From Nannizziopsis barbatae (lineage: Eukaryota > Ascomycota > Eurotiomycetes > Onygenales > Nannizziopsiaceae), in the NCBI GenBank assembly GCA_014964245.1, contig JACVYH010000004.1, forward strand, positions 186,001 through 250,000: DNA of 64,000 bases, given 5' to 3'. Positions 46,318-58,600 of this stretch are shown here, one piece after another. The translations under genes and the position numbers were made by a program. A model generated the notes under the pieces. It saw only the letters and a list, made by a program, of their open reading frames with translations, ran no database searches and had not been told where the DNA came from. Numbering within the stretch: the first letter of the stretch is position 1; each line of letters opens with the position of its first letter.

Positions 46318-46584
46318 ATGATGTTAATGTTCACTCTCCATCTTCCCCTTTGGCTTTGCGGCCTTCTCAGCCTTTCATCTCCACTAACACCACTCCTAGC
46401 CAGGGATACCAGACCCGAGCTTGGATTGGAGCCACTCACCCCAAAGCATGCAGCAGCACTGATAGCCTGCAAACTGATTCAGGCTAAAATGTAAGTGCGT
46501 CTGTCCCGCGGTCATTAAATCTCACACTGACCACCTCCCAGACCAGATCAGTGGAGGAGACATTACATGATGCGCAGTGGCTAA
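46318..46584 (+). CDS. Candidate small secreted protein (71 residues)
   Basis: Exons 46318-46490 and 46542-46584 join across a 51-base intron with an ideal GTAAGT donor, ACTGAC branch and CCAG acceptor. The N-terminus looks like a signal peptide (MMLMFTLHLPLWLCGLLSLS, then PLLA before RDTRPE). The mature part is short (about 45 residues), with one helix (PKHAAALIACKLIQAK). Caution: in another phase the second exon reads TRSVEETLHDAQWLTDQEYQ, which looks more protein-like, and the matching upstream frame is closed by one TAA (CAA-to-TAA possible). So the real gene may be a decayed one in that phase. Confidence 0.3.
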
Positions 46585-47160
46585 CAGATCAAGAGTATCA
46601 AGCAGTACAGTAAAACCATGCAGGGAACATCTATCAGAAACACACCCTGGGTCAATGTGCTTGCATATACAGATTTTTCCAACAAAATAATCCCAATCCT
46701 GTGCAGTTTACAGGCTTTTGACAAAGCCAGGGGTGGAAGGAAAAGAAATGGAGAGAAGTGGCATCAGCAGAAGGAGAGGTGGCTCCATGAGAGGAATTAA
46801 TCACTTTCCCCTGCAGGTGACTGTGTCTCGCCATGGTCCAGTTCCAGAATCCACCAAGGTGGCCGTAGCACAATGATAGAAAGACATAATAATCAAGGTA
46901 TCCCGCGACAGATCATTCCCCATTGCATTTACACCACTGAATGGATCCTCAACCACTTGGCAATGATCAAACAGCCACAATGGTTCATTTCCACCCAGCA
47001 CGGACAAGGCTAGCCTGACTGAACTGACATGCCCAGGATCACACCTGCTCCAACAACATTCATCACAATCTCCAGGTGAGCACTCATAAGGAATCAAAGT
47101 TCTACAAACAGAGATTAAGTCATTCAGGAATTAATACAGGAACAAAGCAGCAACTGGGGT
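46585..47160. other. Intergenic, CpG-poor
   Basis: No supported gene; a 60-codon frame at 46618-46800 is unconvincing. Confidence 0.35.
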
Positions 47161-47490
47161 GTGAAGTGGATTCGCCTCTATTGGCCATTGGATGCCATGA
47201 TCATGACCCTTGATGAGTTCTTGAGTGAAAGAGGATTCTATCTTTTGACCATTCCTGTGGTGGTCAAACTGCTGTATCAGCATTTTAATGTTGCTGTCAG
47301 GGAAGATGTACACCAGGGCTTCCAGAACAACTTTCAAGATCAGATCCGGATGCAACTTGTTTCAGGTGACTGTTTGGTTGATATTCAAGGCACCTACAGA
47401 GCCATTCAACTCACCATCAAGTGTTTCAAATCTACCATGAAAGATCCTCTCTGGAAGGGCCAGGCACAGTACCTGAATGACAAAATCCAA
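47161..47490 (+). pseudogene. Decaying orphan exon
   Basis: An open frame of about 110 codons reads natural-looking protein (MIMTLDEFLSERGFYLLTIP, VVVKLLYQHFNVAVREDV, ALQYLNDKI-like end) and stops at TAG after NDKIQ. After the stop the same frame runs on for about 20 sense codons. A CAG-to-TAG change would fit the C-to-T decay seen nearby. There is no good ATG at the start and no recognised domain. It is probably a remnant of one of the accessory orphan genes. Confidence 0.3.
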
Positions 47491-47493
47491 TAG

Positions 47494-49167
47494 CTGATGA
47501 GACATCCAGATAACAGCAGGATGAATGGCAACAGGACTCCCTTCATCCTGTAGATATGATGTGAACTGGCTCATGACAGTGAGGATGACTGGAATAACTG
47601 GTAGAAATGAATAGCATTACTCACTTACTGTGGCAGCGGGCTGGGATAAGGCAATGTTATTTCATCACTGTATCTATCTTCTCTTAAAGTGACCTTATCA
47701 GAGCTGACTAGCATAACCTGTCCAGTCCAGCACTTGAGAAACATATTACCACTTGTCTGAAGTCTGTTCCACAAGCCATCAAACTTGAGTTAATCTTCAG
47801 CAAAATATTGTTCCAAGTTAGCCATCCATCAGCCAAAATGATCTGAGATTAGCAGTAGTTATGTAATTCATCAGCAAGAGTTCCTCAATGAATTTTGCAG
47901 ATCCACAAGAACTCCTATGTTTGTATTATATTTTAGCAGTATTGATTGATTAGATGCAGCTGTAAATTCATCCTTTAATTAACCACAACCATCAGTCTTT
48001 ACCAGACACCTCAGAATTCACATCATACAACACAGTTTGTAGCCAGTGAAGATGATTGGCAGAATGACATTCAGTGCAGCAGAACAGTCAAGATGAGGAA
48101 GATGCTATAGTTTCCAGAGGGCTTCCCGCCCGCAGGGGATGCCATGAGAAATTGAAGATCTAGAGGTCTTGGATGTTACTTGCAGTATAAAATGATGCTC
48201 ATCCCCTGTTCCAACTGGATGCCCCAAGCAGTAGTCTTGCATCAGAATCAACATTCAGACTCTGTCAGTCATGAGCAGAGGAAGCTATAATACAACTAAA
48301 GTGCCCAAGCCACCACCCCTCCCGCAGCTCCCAAAGCGCTGCCAGCACAGCTGCCCGGAAAGAATCATACATGAAGAATCTGGCAGTGTACCATGAGTGA
48401 AACTCCTGAAACATGTTTGTCTGCAATGTGCTGAGTGAATCAGCAGGCAGCCTGACCACAAGCACCAGCACCAGCATCAACACCCTAACAGATGATAGCT
48501 GCACAAGCAGTATGATCAATGCTGCAGTCATCAATCAGTTTTCCAAACTGCCACTGGCACACCTGAAAGACCAACATATGATCCCTTGAACATGCCAACT
48601 GTCCAGAACCCGCCCTACATGAAAGCACCTGTTGACACCCGTCAAACCACCCTTGGCAGACTTGATTAAATGCGGCTGAGATATGATTCCAGAGCACCAG
48701 CAGGATTGCTACTTGATGATATGCATCTTCAGCTGTATTATGAGCTGATGTGATGAGAAGAAGTGCGTGTGCTGATTCACTGGGAACTATACAGAGAGCA
48801 ATTGTGCAGGAGGCATCACATGACAGAGTAGGAAAATAAAATGATTCCTGGTTTCATCTATCCAGAAGATAGAAAATAGAGAAACACACATGGGTGGTAT
48901 CCACAGTCAGCTTGAGAAGCAGATGAAGGGGCACAGTGCAAGAAAAGAAAACATCACAAGCCTTTCATCAGTATCAGTACAATCCACAATGTCAATCCTT
49001 TAGTTCCCGTCACAAGTTGTAACTGTAAAATGATTGGTTGCCCCAGTACACACTGGTGACAGCCATGGTGTGGTTCTCGTGTAGATTGAGATAGGTTGCC
49101 CCGATGCCGCCGCCCCATGAAATCAAGTCTGGATTGCAGTCAATCTATCATCAGCTGTCACTGCCAG
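47494..49167. other. CpG-depleted, gene-less stretch
   Basis: About 1.7 kb rich in TG and CA with very few CpG (none that I saw from about 47650 to 48120). Only short frames are present, on both strands. This looks like sequence part-way through CpG-directed decay. No transposon domain recognised. Confidence 0.45.
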
Positions 49168-49173
49168 TATAAA
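49168..49173 (+). promoter_or_regulatory. TATA box of the helical orphan at 49242
   Basis: TATAAA lies 69 bases before the ATG at 49242, followed by a CCAACCCAACCCACCC pyrimidine-rich leader typical of transcribed fungal 5' ends. Confidence 0.5.
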
Positions 49174-49241
49174 GGCGACTCCATCGCCCTTACACCTCAA
49201 CCAACCCAACCCACCCATCCAACACTGTAGAAACACCCAAC

Positions 49242-49956
49242 ATGGATTGTGAGTACCCTGCAACAAGTTCTCCCTGCATGTCACCAGCTGAACCGAGGCA
49301 TAGCGGAGATCCAGATATATTTCATCCCGGGGCTCCATTCGGCTCCTCAGGCTTCAGCGGATCCAAGTGACGCTTGGGTTCATATCTTCTACATGGAGGA
49401 TGGTTGATTTATCGCCTCGAGGGAGAGTCCTGCGGACCCAGGGGCATCGAATGTATCCCTGGGGTGCTGTTGTGAAGAGACAGGCCTTCTGTATGCTGCC
49501 GCGGTCGCGCAGCAGGTCAGGACCACGGCCCGCATAGCCTATCAATCAGTCATCAATGAAAGAGGGCTCAACGACCGGTTCACGGCTCTGTGCGAAGCCT
49601 GCAATGCGGTGGAAACGGACAATCTGGAGTCGGTGAGAGAGAAGTGGTGCGGATTCAGGGATCAACTGAGACAGACTGGCCACACGATGGACCAGACTGA
49701 TAGGGAGGGTTTGATCCAACATCTTCGCGGAATGCTAGAAGCCATTGGTGCTGAGATTGAGAGCCATCCTGCCCACTGGAGACAAGCTCTGGATGCCAAA
49801 TATCCCCACACAATTGTGGACTGTATTGGTAGAATCGAGGTCTTGTCGCTTGAAGACGTCACAGCATGATGTGACTGAGAAATCCAGCGGCTAGAAAAGA
49901 AGATTGCCAGTAATCAAGAGGAATGGGGCTATGGTCCAACCAAAGAATCAGTTCTG
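49242..49956 (+). pseudogene. Helical/coiled-coil orphan gene with two TGA stops
   Basis: Exon 1 49242-49366 and exon 2 from 49422 join in phase across a 55-base intron. The frame reads MDCEYPATSSPCMSPAEPRH, a Pro/Ser N-terminus, then CCCEETGLLYAAAVAQQVRT and helices (RIAYQSVINERGLNDRF, REKWCGFRDQLRQTGH, MLEAIGAEIESHPAHWRQAL). It stops at TGA 49867-49869 after 190 residues. The same frame continues with a second TGA (49876-49878) and then EIQRLEKKIASNQEEWGYGP up to a good GTAGGC donor at 49957. Both stops are explained by CGA-to-TGA, restoring a continuous coiled coil. It may still be translated as a 190-residue protein. No known domain. Confidence 0.5.
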
Positions 49957-50077
49957 GTAGGCTTTTCACTCTTGAGCTGTTGCGTTCCCTTGCTTACTTC
50001 ACCTCCAGACTGAAACACTGTCTGTTTTTCAGAGTCTACTTCATCTCTGCCTTCTTCTTTAAAGATGTGATTATCCC

Positions 50078-51023
50078 ATGGTCTGCAGACTACGCGATGA
50101 CTGTCAGGTTATTTTCTGGAAAAGGCTGAAGTGGCAGGAGAAATGCAACACATCTGAACAGCTCTCCGCCAGTGACTATCTTGGAATCACTGAGATGTTG
50201 ACTGACTTCACCAACTTTGGGGGGACAAATCTGAGTGGTGAAATGTTAAGACACCAGCATGTAGCCTTGATGGCAGGTCTAAGAGCAATTGCTGGCAAGA
50301 TGCCAAGAGATCCGGTGCCAGAGAGAGACCCCAGATTCACCATCTCTGCCAACATTATGATCGTATGTGCATGCATCGGCATCTTCAGCATCTGCCCGCT
50401 GGAGGATAAAGAATGTAGGGTTGATCTTGCCAGCCACGCTGCCTGGCTCAATGCATCCCCACTCTACAGAGATAGGAGTGTGACTTCCGGGGTTGCACAG
50501 AGTGATCTTGACCACATTCTTCACCTTCTTCAACCCAAAGTGGGAGGGGATACCGCGAGGCAGGATGATCGAAGTAAGTCGTACACAGGCGTGGCCAGTA
50601 GTGATACTGATCTGCATTAGAGAGGACCGATCCTAAGCTTCCGAGCGGTGGAGATGATCAAAGGACAGTGTTGTTTCACAGAGCAGCGGGTCTCAAACGA
50701 ACAGCACTGAATTCCCCAGCACCCCGCCTGGACCAGAGAGACGCGAACATCACATTACAACCAGGTGCGAACAAACATTCACCAGGTTAGAGGAGCAATA
50801 TCATGCTTTAGCGGACGCGGCAACAGCTGCAGACAGTAGTCAACCTGAATTGCTAGGCGATCGCGACAAAACTGAGCCGACTGTAGTCCCAGGTTCTATC
50901 GAATCAATGCCTTCCTATGGCAGGGGTTCAAAGCGTCTTTTTACCGAGACTACCTTTCCTACACACGTGAAGCTTAGCCGTCAGCCTGAAGATATGATAT
51001 CTCAATCCACCAAGCCTTCATGA
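50078..51023 (+). CDS. Orphan gene, at least two exons, partly resolved
   Basis: An open frame (start uncertain, ATG 50078 is the first) runs to 50573, where an ideal GTAAGT donor begins a 47-base intron ending TTAG at 50620; the next exon continues in phase. It reads YLGITEMLTDFTNFGGTN, a hydrophobic segment (ISANIMIVCACIGIFSIC), SDLDHILHLLQPKVGG and, after the intron, RTDPKLPSGGDDQRTVLF, to a stop at 50790. A different frame (about 50675-51023) looks equally coding (EEQYHALADAATAADSS, PELLGDRDKTEPTVVPGS), so an unrecognised intron or frameshift joins them. It may once have been the 3' part of the gene at 49242. Function unknown. Confidence 0.35.
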
Positions 51024-51072
51024 TTTCATATATAATGAATGGCCCCAATCCTCCCTGAGCACAGGCTCCGAA

Positions 51073-51327
51073 ATGAGTCTGGTCGCCCCTTCAGATGATG
51101 GTTCAACTGATGTACCCACTGGTATTGGCCCAAGGAATTCGAATCCTGTTTTAAACCCCGATGCCATACCCATACAATTAACAGAAGGGACCGCAGAGTA
51201 CGAAACCAGTATGTATTGGCATCATAAAACTGAATTGTTGAGCATATTCATTAATAAATACAGATATGCATGCCGGGACAGAATCACGAATGCTGACTCC
51301 TCCAACAATGTACTTCGATTGGCCTGA
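51073..51327 (+). CDS. Short hypothetical ORF
   Basis: 84 codons from an ATG with A at -3. The first half is acidic/Pro-rich (VAPSDDGSTDVPTGIGP), the second basic and aromatic (MYWHHKTELLSIFINKYRYA). No domain, no signal peptide; could be a stray exon of the preceding orphan. Confidence 0.25.
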   Translation: MSLVAPSDDGSTDVPTGIGPRNSNPVLNPDAIPIQLTEGTAEYETSMYWHHKTELLSIFINKYRYACRDRITNADSSNNVLRLA

Positions 51328-51354
51328 TGACGAAGTATACGCCTTTCATTGGTC

Positions 51355-51964
51355 CTAACGGACTTTCCTTTTATCAACCATCAGCATATACCATTCCGGA
51401 GTCAGGTAAACATCCTTCTCGACCCGCACGGACATTGCAGGTCTGAGCAACGGCCCTTCCCCATCCTTAGTATCCGATATTTTTGCATTTGAACCGACTG
51501 TAATGCCTAGCGGAATAGCGTCGTATGGGTAATCATTGCAAACGAAACGAAGCGGCTTCATAATTCGCCATATATGAATTTTTTGGGGAATTTCGATATT
51601 CTATAATCCAGGGTCGGCCGGTGGCATATAAAAACCGGAAAATACATACCAGTTTCTTAAAGAGAGCGGAAATCAAAGGCTTTATCGGAGTGGCCTCGAT
51701 TAACATGTCTTCCTCAACACATTTTTCAAGAACATTTCGCGTAGTTGGCTTGAACCTTGCATTATTTATGAGGTAATTTTCAAGTTGTTCACATTCCCCC
51801 TCAATTTGAGGTAGATTGGTTTCGCTAAGATGCAAAGACATGGACAAAAGTAGATGGAGGTGATGAAACTGGTTTGAGAACCTGATGATCAAGCACTGCT
51901 GTTTTATCATGAAAGGTGCAAGGCTAATGCGGGGTGAGAATTTTGATGCGCGGAATTGTGTCAT
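51355..51964 (-). CDS. Hypothetical protein, two exons
   Basis: Minus-strand exons 51964-51650 and 51600-51355 join in phase 0 across a 49-base intron (GTATGT donor, TATAG acceptor); 186 residues. Helical N-terminal half (LPQIEGECEQLENYLINNAR, VLEKCVEEDMLIEATPIKPL), then a strand-rich C-terminal half (IWRIMKPLRFVCNDYPYDAI, PLGITVGSNAKISDTKDG, EKDVYLTPEWYMLMVDKRK). It may have lost a longer N-terminus. No known family. It is the last gene-like object before the right-hand isochore. Confidence 0.45.
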
Positions 51965-52690
51965 CTGAACCACATAGTTACTATGTGGCAGACCAGAAAA
52001 AGACTATATTAGCCACGCACCAGAGAGGATATTCTCTTTTAGCATAGTTAGCTATTCATCACTATGATAAAATTCAGTGGGTGCTCATATGACTAATTGC
52101 TGGGGTTGAGTTGAGAGCAGCACCCTAAATACAACATATAATGGAGTAAATAAACAAAACATTCTACAGGCCTAAGACTGGCGATAGATCACTTTACATT
52201 GAAGGTAGTGAAGGTGGATGAAGGGATTAATTAGACAGTGCGAATGAGAAATCTGTGCTGGACTGGCTGACTGGAACCATCGATTGATTTGTTCTCTTTG
52301 CCAGAGAAGCCTGCGGGCCATATCCACATCCCAGGAGCTCTCACTCATGTTTCAATTCCTGGCAAATGGTGGATTACATGCTCACCATCAGGGTCTGTAA
52401 TGCACTCATATCAGATTGTTTAGCATTCATTTGTGGGCTGGTAGTGCTTTTTGCCAAACAATCAGTCTCCTCATTTTGAGAACCTGACAAGCGCGGGGAT
52501 CCAGCAGAATTCAATATCCCACTCAGAAGTCCTGGAGTCAGTCCAGCTTATGTTGCTTGGTGAGGATATACTCACCTGAGAAGTGTTTGGGATTCAAGAT
52601 CACTCAGAAGGTGGCCTAATTGTCAGTAAAGATGACACACTTCCCTGGTAGAGAATGCTGCTCTTGTGTGCATTGAAGGCAATTTGCATT
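51965..52690. other. Transition into the right isochore
   Basis: No gene. CpG becomes rare; the last one I saw is near 52493, after which none appear to the end of the window. Confidence 0.5.
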
Positions 52691-55600
52691 ATTAGATTAA
52701 AAGATCATTCAAGAAGTGAATTAAAACACTAGAGCCCACCCACTCTGTGCAGCTTTCAATTATTCAGAGATATTATTAACTTTAATTTCATGCTAAAAGC
52801 TAAATCAGGAGATTTAAGAAGATTTTATAATAAGAAGATAAACTCAAGAATACAGATTGAATCTGAAAATATTAGTTAGAAATTCAAGAAGCTTTATCTA
52901 AGAAGTAACATAATTTTTCATCTCATAAATCATGATTTTATACACTTAGTAACTTTAAATTTTCATATAATTTATCATATAAAATAATTAATTATTAAAT
53001 AATAAGACTAGTTATTTAAATAAGAAAATAAATATATTATAAATTTAAAAAAGAAAGATATATAAATTATTATAAAAAATTTCTTAAGTAATAAAATTAT
53101 TTAGTAATTTATTTAAAATAAGAAATATATAATTTAAGTTTTTTTACTAAAATAATAATAAAATTAATTAAATTTTTATTTAAAAAAGATAAAATGTTTT
53201 TAAAAAAATTACTAGAAAATTAATTTTATTTTAATTTAAATTATATAATTTTTAAATATATAATAAAATTATTTTTTTCTTTTTTTCTTTTTTTCTTTTT
53301 TTTTTTTTAAATTATATTTATTTATTTTTATTTATAAGCATTCTTATATTTAATAATTTATTTTTTTTTTTTATTTTAAATATTTTTCTAATTACTTATT
53401 TTTATTTTTTTATTTTTTTTTAAATTTTTTAATTTTTTAATTATTAATTTAGCTTTTTTTTAAGTTTTAATAATTAAATATTTAATTTATTTAATTATTT
53501 ATTATTTTTTAGCTTTTTAAGTATATATATTTTTTTTAATTATTTTTTAAAAAAAATTTTTTATTTTTTAATTTAATTATTTTAATTTTAATTACTTATA
53601 TTTTCTTAAATAAATAAAATTAAACTTAATTTAATTTTTTTAAATTTAAAAATTTTATTATTTAAATTTTTATTTATTATTATATTAGAAATAACTAATA
53701 ATAGCAGCTGAGAAACTTAAAATTTTTTTAATAAATTAAATAATAATAATTTTTTTTAAAATTTATTTTATTTAATTTATAAATTATTTAAAGCTAGTAT
53801 TTTATTATTTATAAAAATAAAATTAGAATTTAAATTTAAGAAAAATTATCTTAAATTAAAATTAAATATACTTATTTTCTTAAAAAAAAATTCTAATTTT
53901 TTAAATTTATTTCTAATTATAATAAATAATTTAATTATAAAAAATAATAAAAATATTCTTATTAATAATATAATTAATTTAAATAATTAAAAAATAAATT
54001 TTAATAATTATATTAAATTTTTATAAAATTTATTAAATAATAATAATAAAGCATGTAAATTAATATTTATAAATAATTAATTATAAAAAAAGTATTTAAA
54101 ATTAGTTTAAAATTTACTTTTCTTAGTTACTTATAAGATAAATTTCTAAAACTAATAATTTACTTAGTTATTTATTTATTTATAAATAATTCTGTAATTA
54201 TAATACTGCTTTCTAATAATTATATAAATAATAATTTTATTATTAATATTTTATTTTTTTTTATATTAATTCTAGTTAATAATAATAGTATGAATACAGA
54301 TGAATGAGAGATTAATATAATTATAAATTTAAGAATATGCAAGAATTATAAAGAAGTGTTTTTTCTTAAATATAAAATTAAATAATATGACTATGTTTCT
54401 TCCTGAAAATCTGAAAGAAATATTATATTAAAATGTAAGAAGCTTGTTCAGAAATTTCATAATCAGAAACTGAGAAAGCTAACTCATGTAGTTCTTGTCT
54501 GATTCATGAAGAAGATAGCATGAAAGTGCAATGCCTGCTAAATATAATTAAAATAATTAGCATTTAATATTTTTCTATTAATGAAATCTATTTAATTACA
54601 GATTCTGCTGAGATAGGGAAAGTAAAATGCTTAGCTGAAATAAATGATAGTAAAATAGAAGATATATTTACTAATAGCTATGAAACTTAAGATATGCAGT
54701 TAATAAATGTAAAATATATGATGCATAATTAATATGCATGAAACAGAATAAAAGTATGTGATAATAATTAAATAATACTAGATTAACAGTGTTAAACAGT
54801 AATAAACAGTATAGAAATATGTGAATTAGAAGAAAAAGATAAAGAAAAATAATTTATATAATTATACTAATTTAGAAACTATATATAATGCTAAAACATG
54901 CATAAAATAATAAAATAAAATAATAAAATAAATTAATAATTCAAAGAATAATAAGAAAATAATAATAATAAGTGTCTAATTTCTATATGCTAGAGATATT
55001 AAGAATAATAATAATAATAATAATTAATTAATAATCATAACTAGTTTCTAATAATGAGATTTATTTCTAGAATAATTTAATTAATAAGCTATGTATAAAA
55101 TAATTATTAAACATGCATATTCAGATTAATTGCTAGTTTCTATATATTTCTTAATACATTTAAATAATATGAATTCTTTCTTCTTAAAATATTACTTTTT
55201 TCTAATATTTTCTAATTTTATCTTACATATTATTACTTGTAATTATTACATATAAAATGTTTAATTAATACTTAAATTATTTTATTAATATTCTAATAAT
55301 AATAAATGCATCTTCTTATTATATTTTAATTATTTTTTATTAATATTATTTTCTGATATTAATAAAAATAAAAATAAAACTAATTAAACATCTGATAAAT
55401 TTTTAAAAACTTGTAGAAATAACATGTAATTTATTATATAAAATGCTAAAAATAACTGCATATTATAAAACTTGTAATAAAAATATAATAATTAATTTAA
55501 TTAGATAAATTAAATGCTTTATAAGATAGCAAAATATTAATTAATAATTATTATAACAGAATAGCTGTCTTTATTCATATTTATGTTTATTTTAATTCTA

Positions 55601-58600
55601 ATTAGAAAAGATTCTAATTAAGAGTTCTGTAATCTGAAAACTTTCATTTTTTTATTTATTTTTAAGAATTTCTTTCTTCTTGCATGCTTCTTTCATACTC
55701 TTGTTTCTGTTTTTTTATTATTTTATTTTAATTATACTCTCATTCTTTTTATTTATTACTTTTATTCTTTCATTTATTTCTTTATTCTTTTCATAAACTT
55801 TAAAAATAATACTTTTTATTATTTTTATTATATCTGATATGTTAAATAACAGTTTCTGAAGTAGAAACATTTACTAATACTTATTTCAGATCTAAAGATT
55901 CTATGCTTTTCTAAGTATTCATCTTATAAATATTTTATTTCTTTTCTAATTTTCATCTGTATTAGTAAGTCTTTTTAGCAATGTTTTTATAAAAATTAAT
56001 TTTTAATAAGATTTTCTTTCTAACATGTTTTAATATTAGTATTTAAAAAAGTTATTTTTATTTCTGAAGTTCAGCTATCTTCTATTCAGAATATTATATT
56101 TAATTTTATGATTTTTATTAAAGATACTAATTTTACTATCTTTAATAATTTCAGTAACTATTTAAAAGCTGCTAATGTTAATTTAATCATATTTTATAAG
56201 AATTCTAAGTATTTTAGCTATTTTTTTTTTTCTGAATTTATTAATGTTTTTCAAGCTCTTGCTAATGTTAATTATATGTTATTTTTTTCTTTGCAGTTTC
56301 TTCTTAATTTTTTATCTTTAATTAATATGTTCTAGATTCTTATTTAAATTTCAGAATTAAGATTGCTAAACTTCAGCTTATTTTTTATTCTGATAATTTT
56401 ATAACTTCTTATATAATTTTCTTTAAATTATTTATGCAGAATGAAAGTTATGCAGAATTAGCAGCATTTTTAATGAAGTATTTACTTTACTAGAGATTAA
56501 AGAATGAACTTTCTAAACATAATAATTTCAAGAACTTATCTAATTTTTACTAGAGTTTTATCTTAATTCTCCAGACTTACAGAACTGTTTCTATTCTTTC
56601 TTACATTAAATGCAGTAATATAAATGAATTATTTATAAAATGTATTATAATTTCAGATGATATTAATAACTTTTTTTATGATTCATGTGTTAACTGCATA
56701 TAAAACAGCTATCTCAATGCTTGTTTATTATGTATGTATTTTCTTTTACTCATGTCATGCCAGCTAGTCTAGTTCTCATTTAGCTTAGTCTTATAATCTC
56801 TCCTACTATATAAGAGCTCATGAAATCTCATTCTCATCTCTGCTCCAGCAATGAGCTCTGGTTATAATTTATATATATGTTCACTATGCACTTTCTTTTA
56901 GTATTTCTTATTATTAGCTACTAGTTCTATTTTTATTATATGTCTTGAGTTCTGATTTCTGATCTGATTCTTACAGTTCTTATCACTTTAAAAGAGAAAT
57001 AATTTGTAAAGCAGAATTTTCAACATCTAATTTCTTACAAGAATTACTACTCTATCATCTTCTATCTCATCAAAAAATTAATCATATCTTCTTATTTCCT
57101 ATGAAAAAGCATCATAAGCTACTTTTACTATAGCTAATAATAATAATAATTCTGATTTTATTCAGATGAGCAAGCTCTTTAATATTACTCTCATATTAAG
57201 TAATGCTTGACAAGATTACTTACTAAAATAAATAAAGCAGTTTCTTTCACATGTGAAAGAAATTAAGAGCTTGAATAAAAATAGCATATTCTATAATTCT
57301 GAGATGATTATTCTGAAATCTGAGCATGATAATTCTAAAAAGAAATGTGTTTTAATAAAGAAATTTAAGACTGCTTAGTATAAACTGCATATTAAAGAGC
57401 TCTGTGAGAAGCTGGCAGCTATTAATTAGCAGATTAAAAGTATAATATCTGCTTCTGATTCTGATCATGCAGTTTCTGCTAATGCATCTTACTTAAGATA
57501 TCATATACTAATATAATCAGTATCAAATATGCTAATTACTCTCATTTAGTTTCAGTTATTATTCTGAAACTTTTCTACAGAACATATGAATTATATCATG
57601 AAGTTATGTTATAAAATCTTAGCAGATAACATTTCAGCAGCAGATGCTTTTATAACTAAAGCTCAGAAATCTGAAGATATTTAAACTAATCTAAATATAA
57701 ATCTAGTGTAGATAAGATTATTATCTTGTAATGATAAAATTAGCAAAACTTCATTCTATAAGAATATAAAGAAATTTCAAGTAAAAAACATGCATGAATT
57801 AGAAGATTTCATAACAGCAAGTCATATCTTTTACAGATATAATTATATATACTTTACAGAATAAGAAAAGTATAAGATGCTTAAGATTATGCAGCACTTT
57901 AATATTATACTTCTTTAAAAATGAGAATTTTATATAAATTTTCTATCTAAGTTATTTACTTAAGTACAGCTTGAGAACTAGCTGAAGAATTAAATTATGA
58001 ATCTGGAACAAGTTTATAAAATCTTCTAAATGCAGTATGAGAAAGTTAAATAACATGAAAATTAAAACATGCATGACTTTATACACATTCTGAAAATATT
58101 TAAGTATTAGTTACAGAAACTCTATATTAAAAAATAGCAGGCAACATATTTCTACATGAAAATTCTCCCTGAAGTTCATGTGAAATTTAATAAATACTTG
58201 AAAAAAATTAATATTCTTAGCTATGAAATGCTAATCTTTCATCTCTTTAATGCAGAAGATAACATTCTAATCTGCTGAATGTTATTATAAAATAGTAATA
58301 ATAAAAATAAAAAAGATGAAAATCAAAAAGAAAAGAACATTAATAATAATAAAAATGCATGAAGAAAGTATAAATTTAATTCTGATAAAAATAAAGATTC
58401 TGATAAAAAAAACTTCTGGTATAATTATCATAAACATCATAAACATGTTATTTTAGATTGCAAGACTTTTAAAAGCTAAAGAACTGCAGATGAGAAGAAA
58501 GTTAAGAATAGTAAAAAGCTAAAAAACTAGTTAAAAGAATTCTGAACACTACTGTAGTTTTTAAAATTAGTAAAAAAAAGTAAAGTCTGCTCAGTTTTCT

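Noticed and set aside
38621..51964. Idea that the accessory block is a Starship element
   Set aside because: I found no DUF3435 tyrosine-recombinase captain gene and no matching terminal direct repeats.
56108..56335. 75-codon plus-strand ORF in the right isochore
   Set aside because: Phe/Asn/Leu-rich frame expected from AT-rich decayed sequence.
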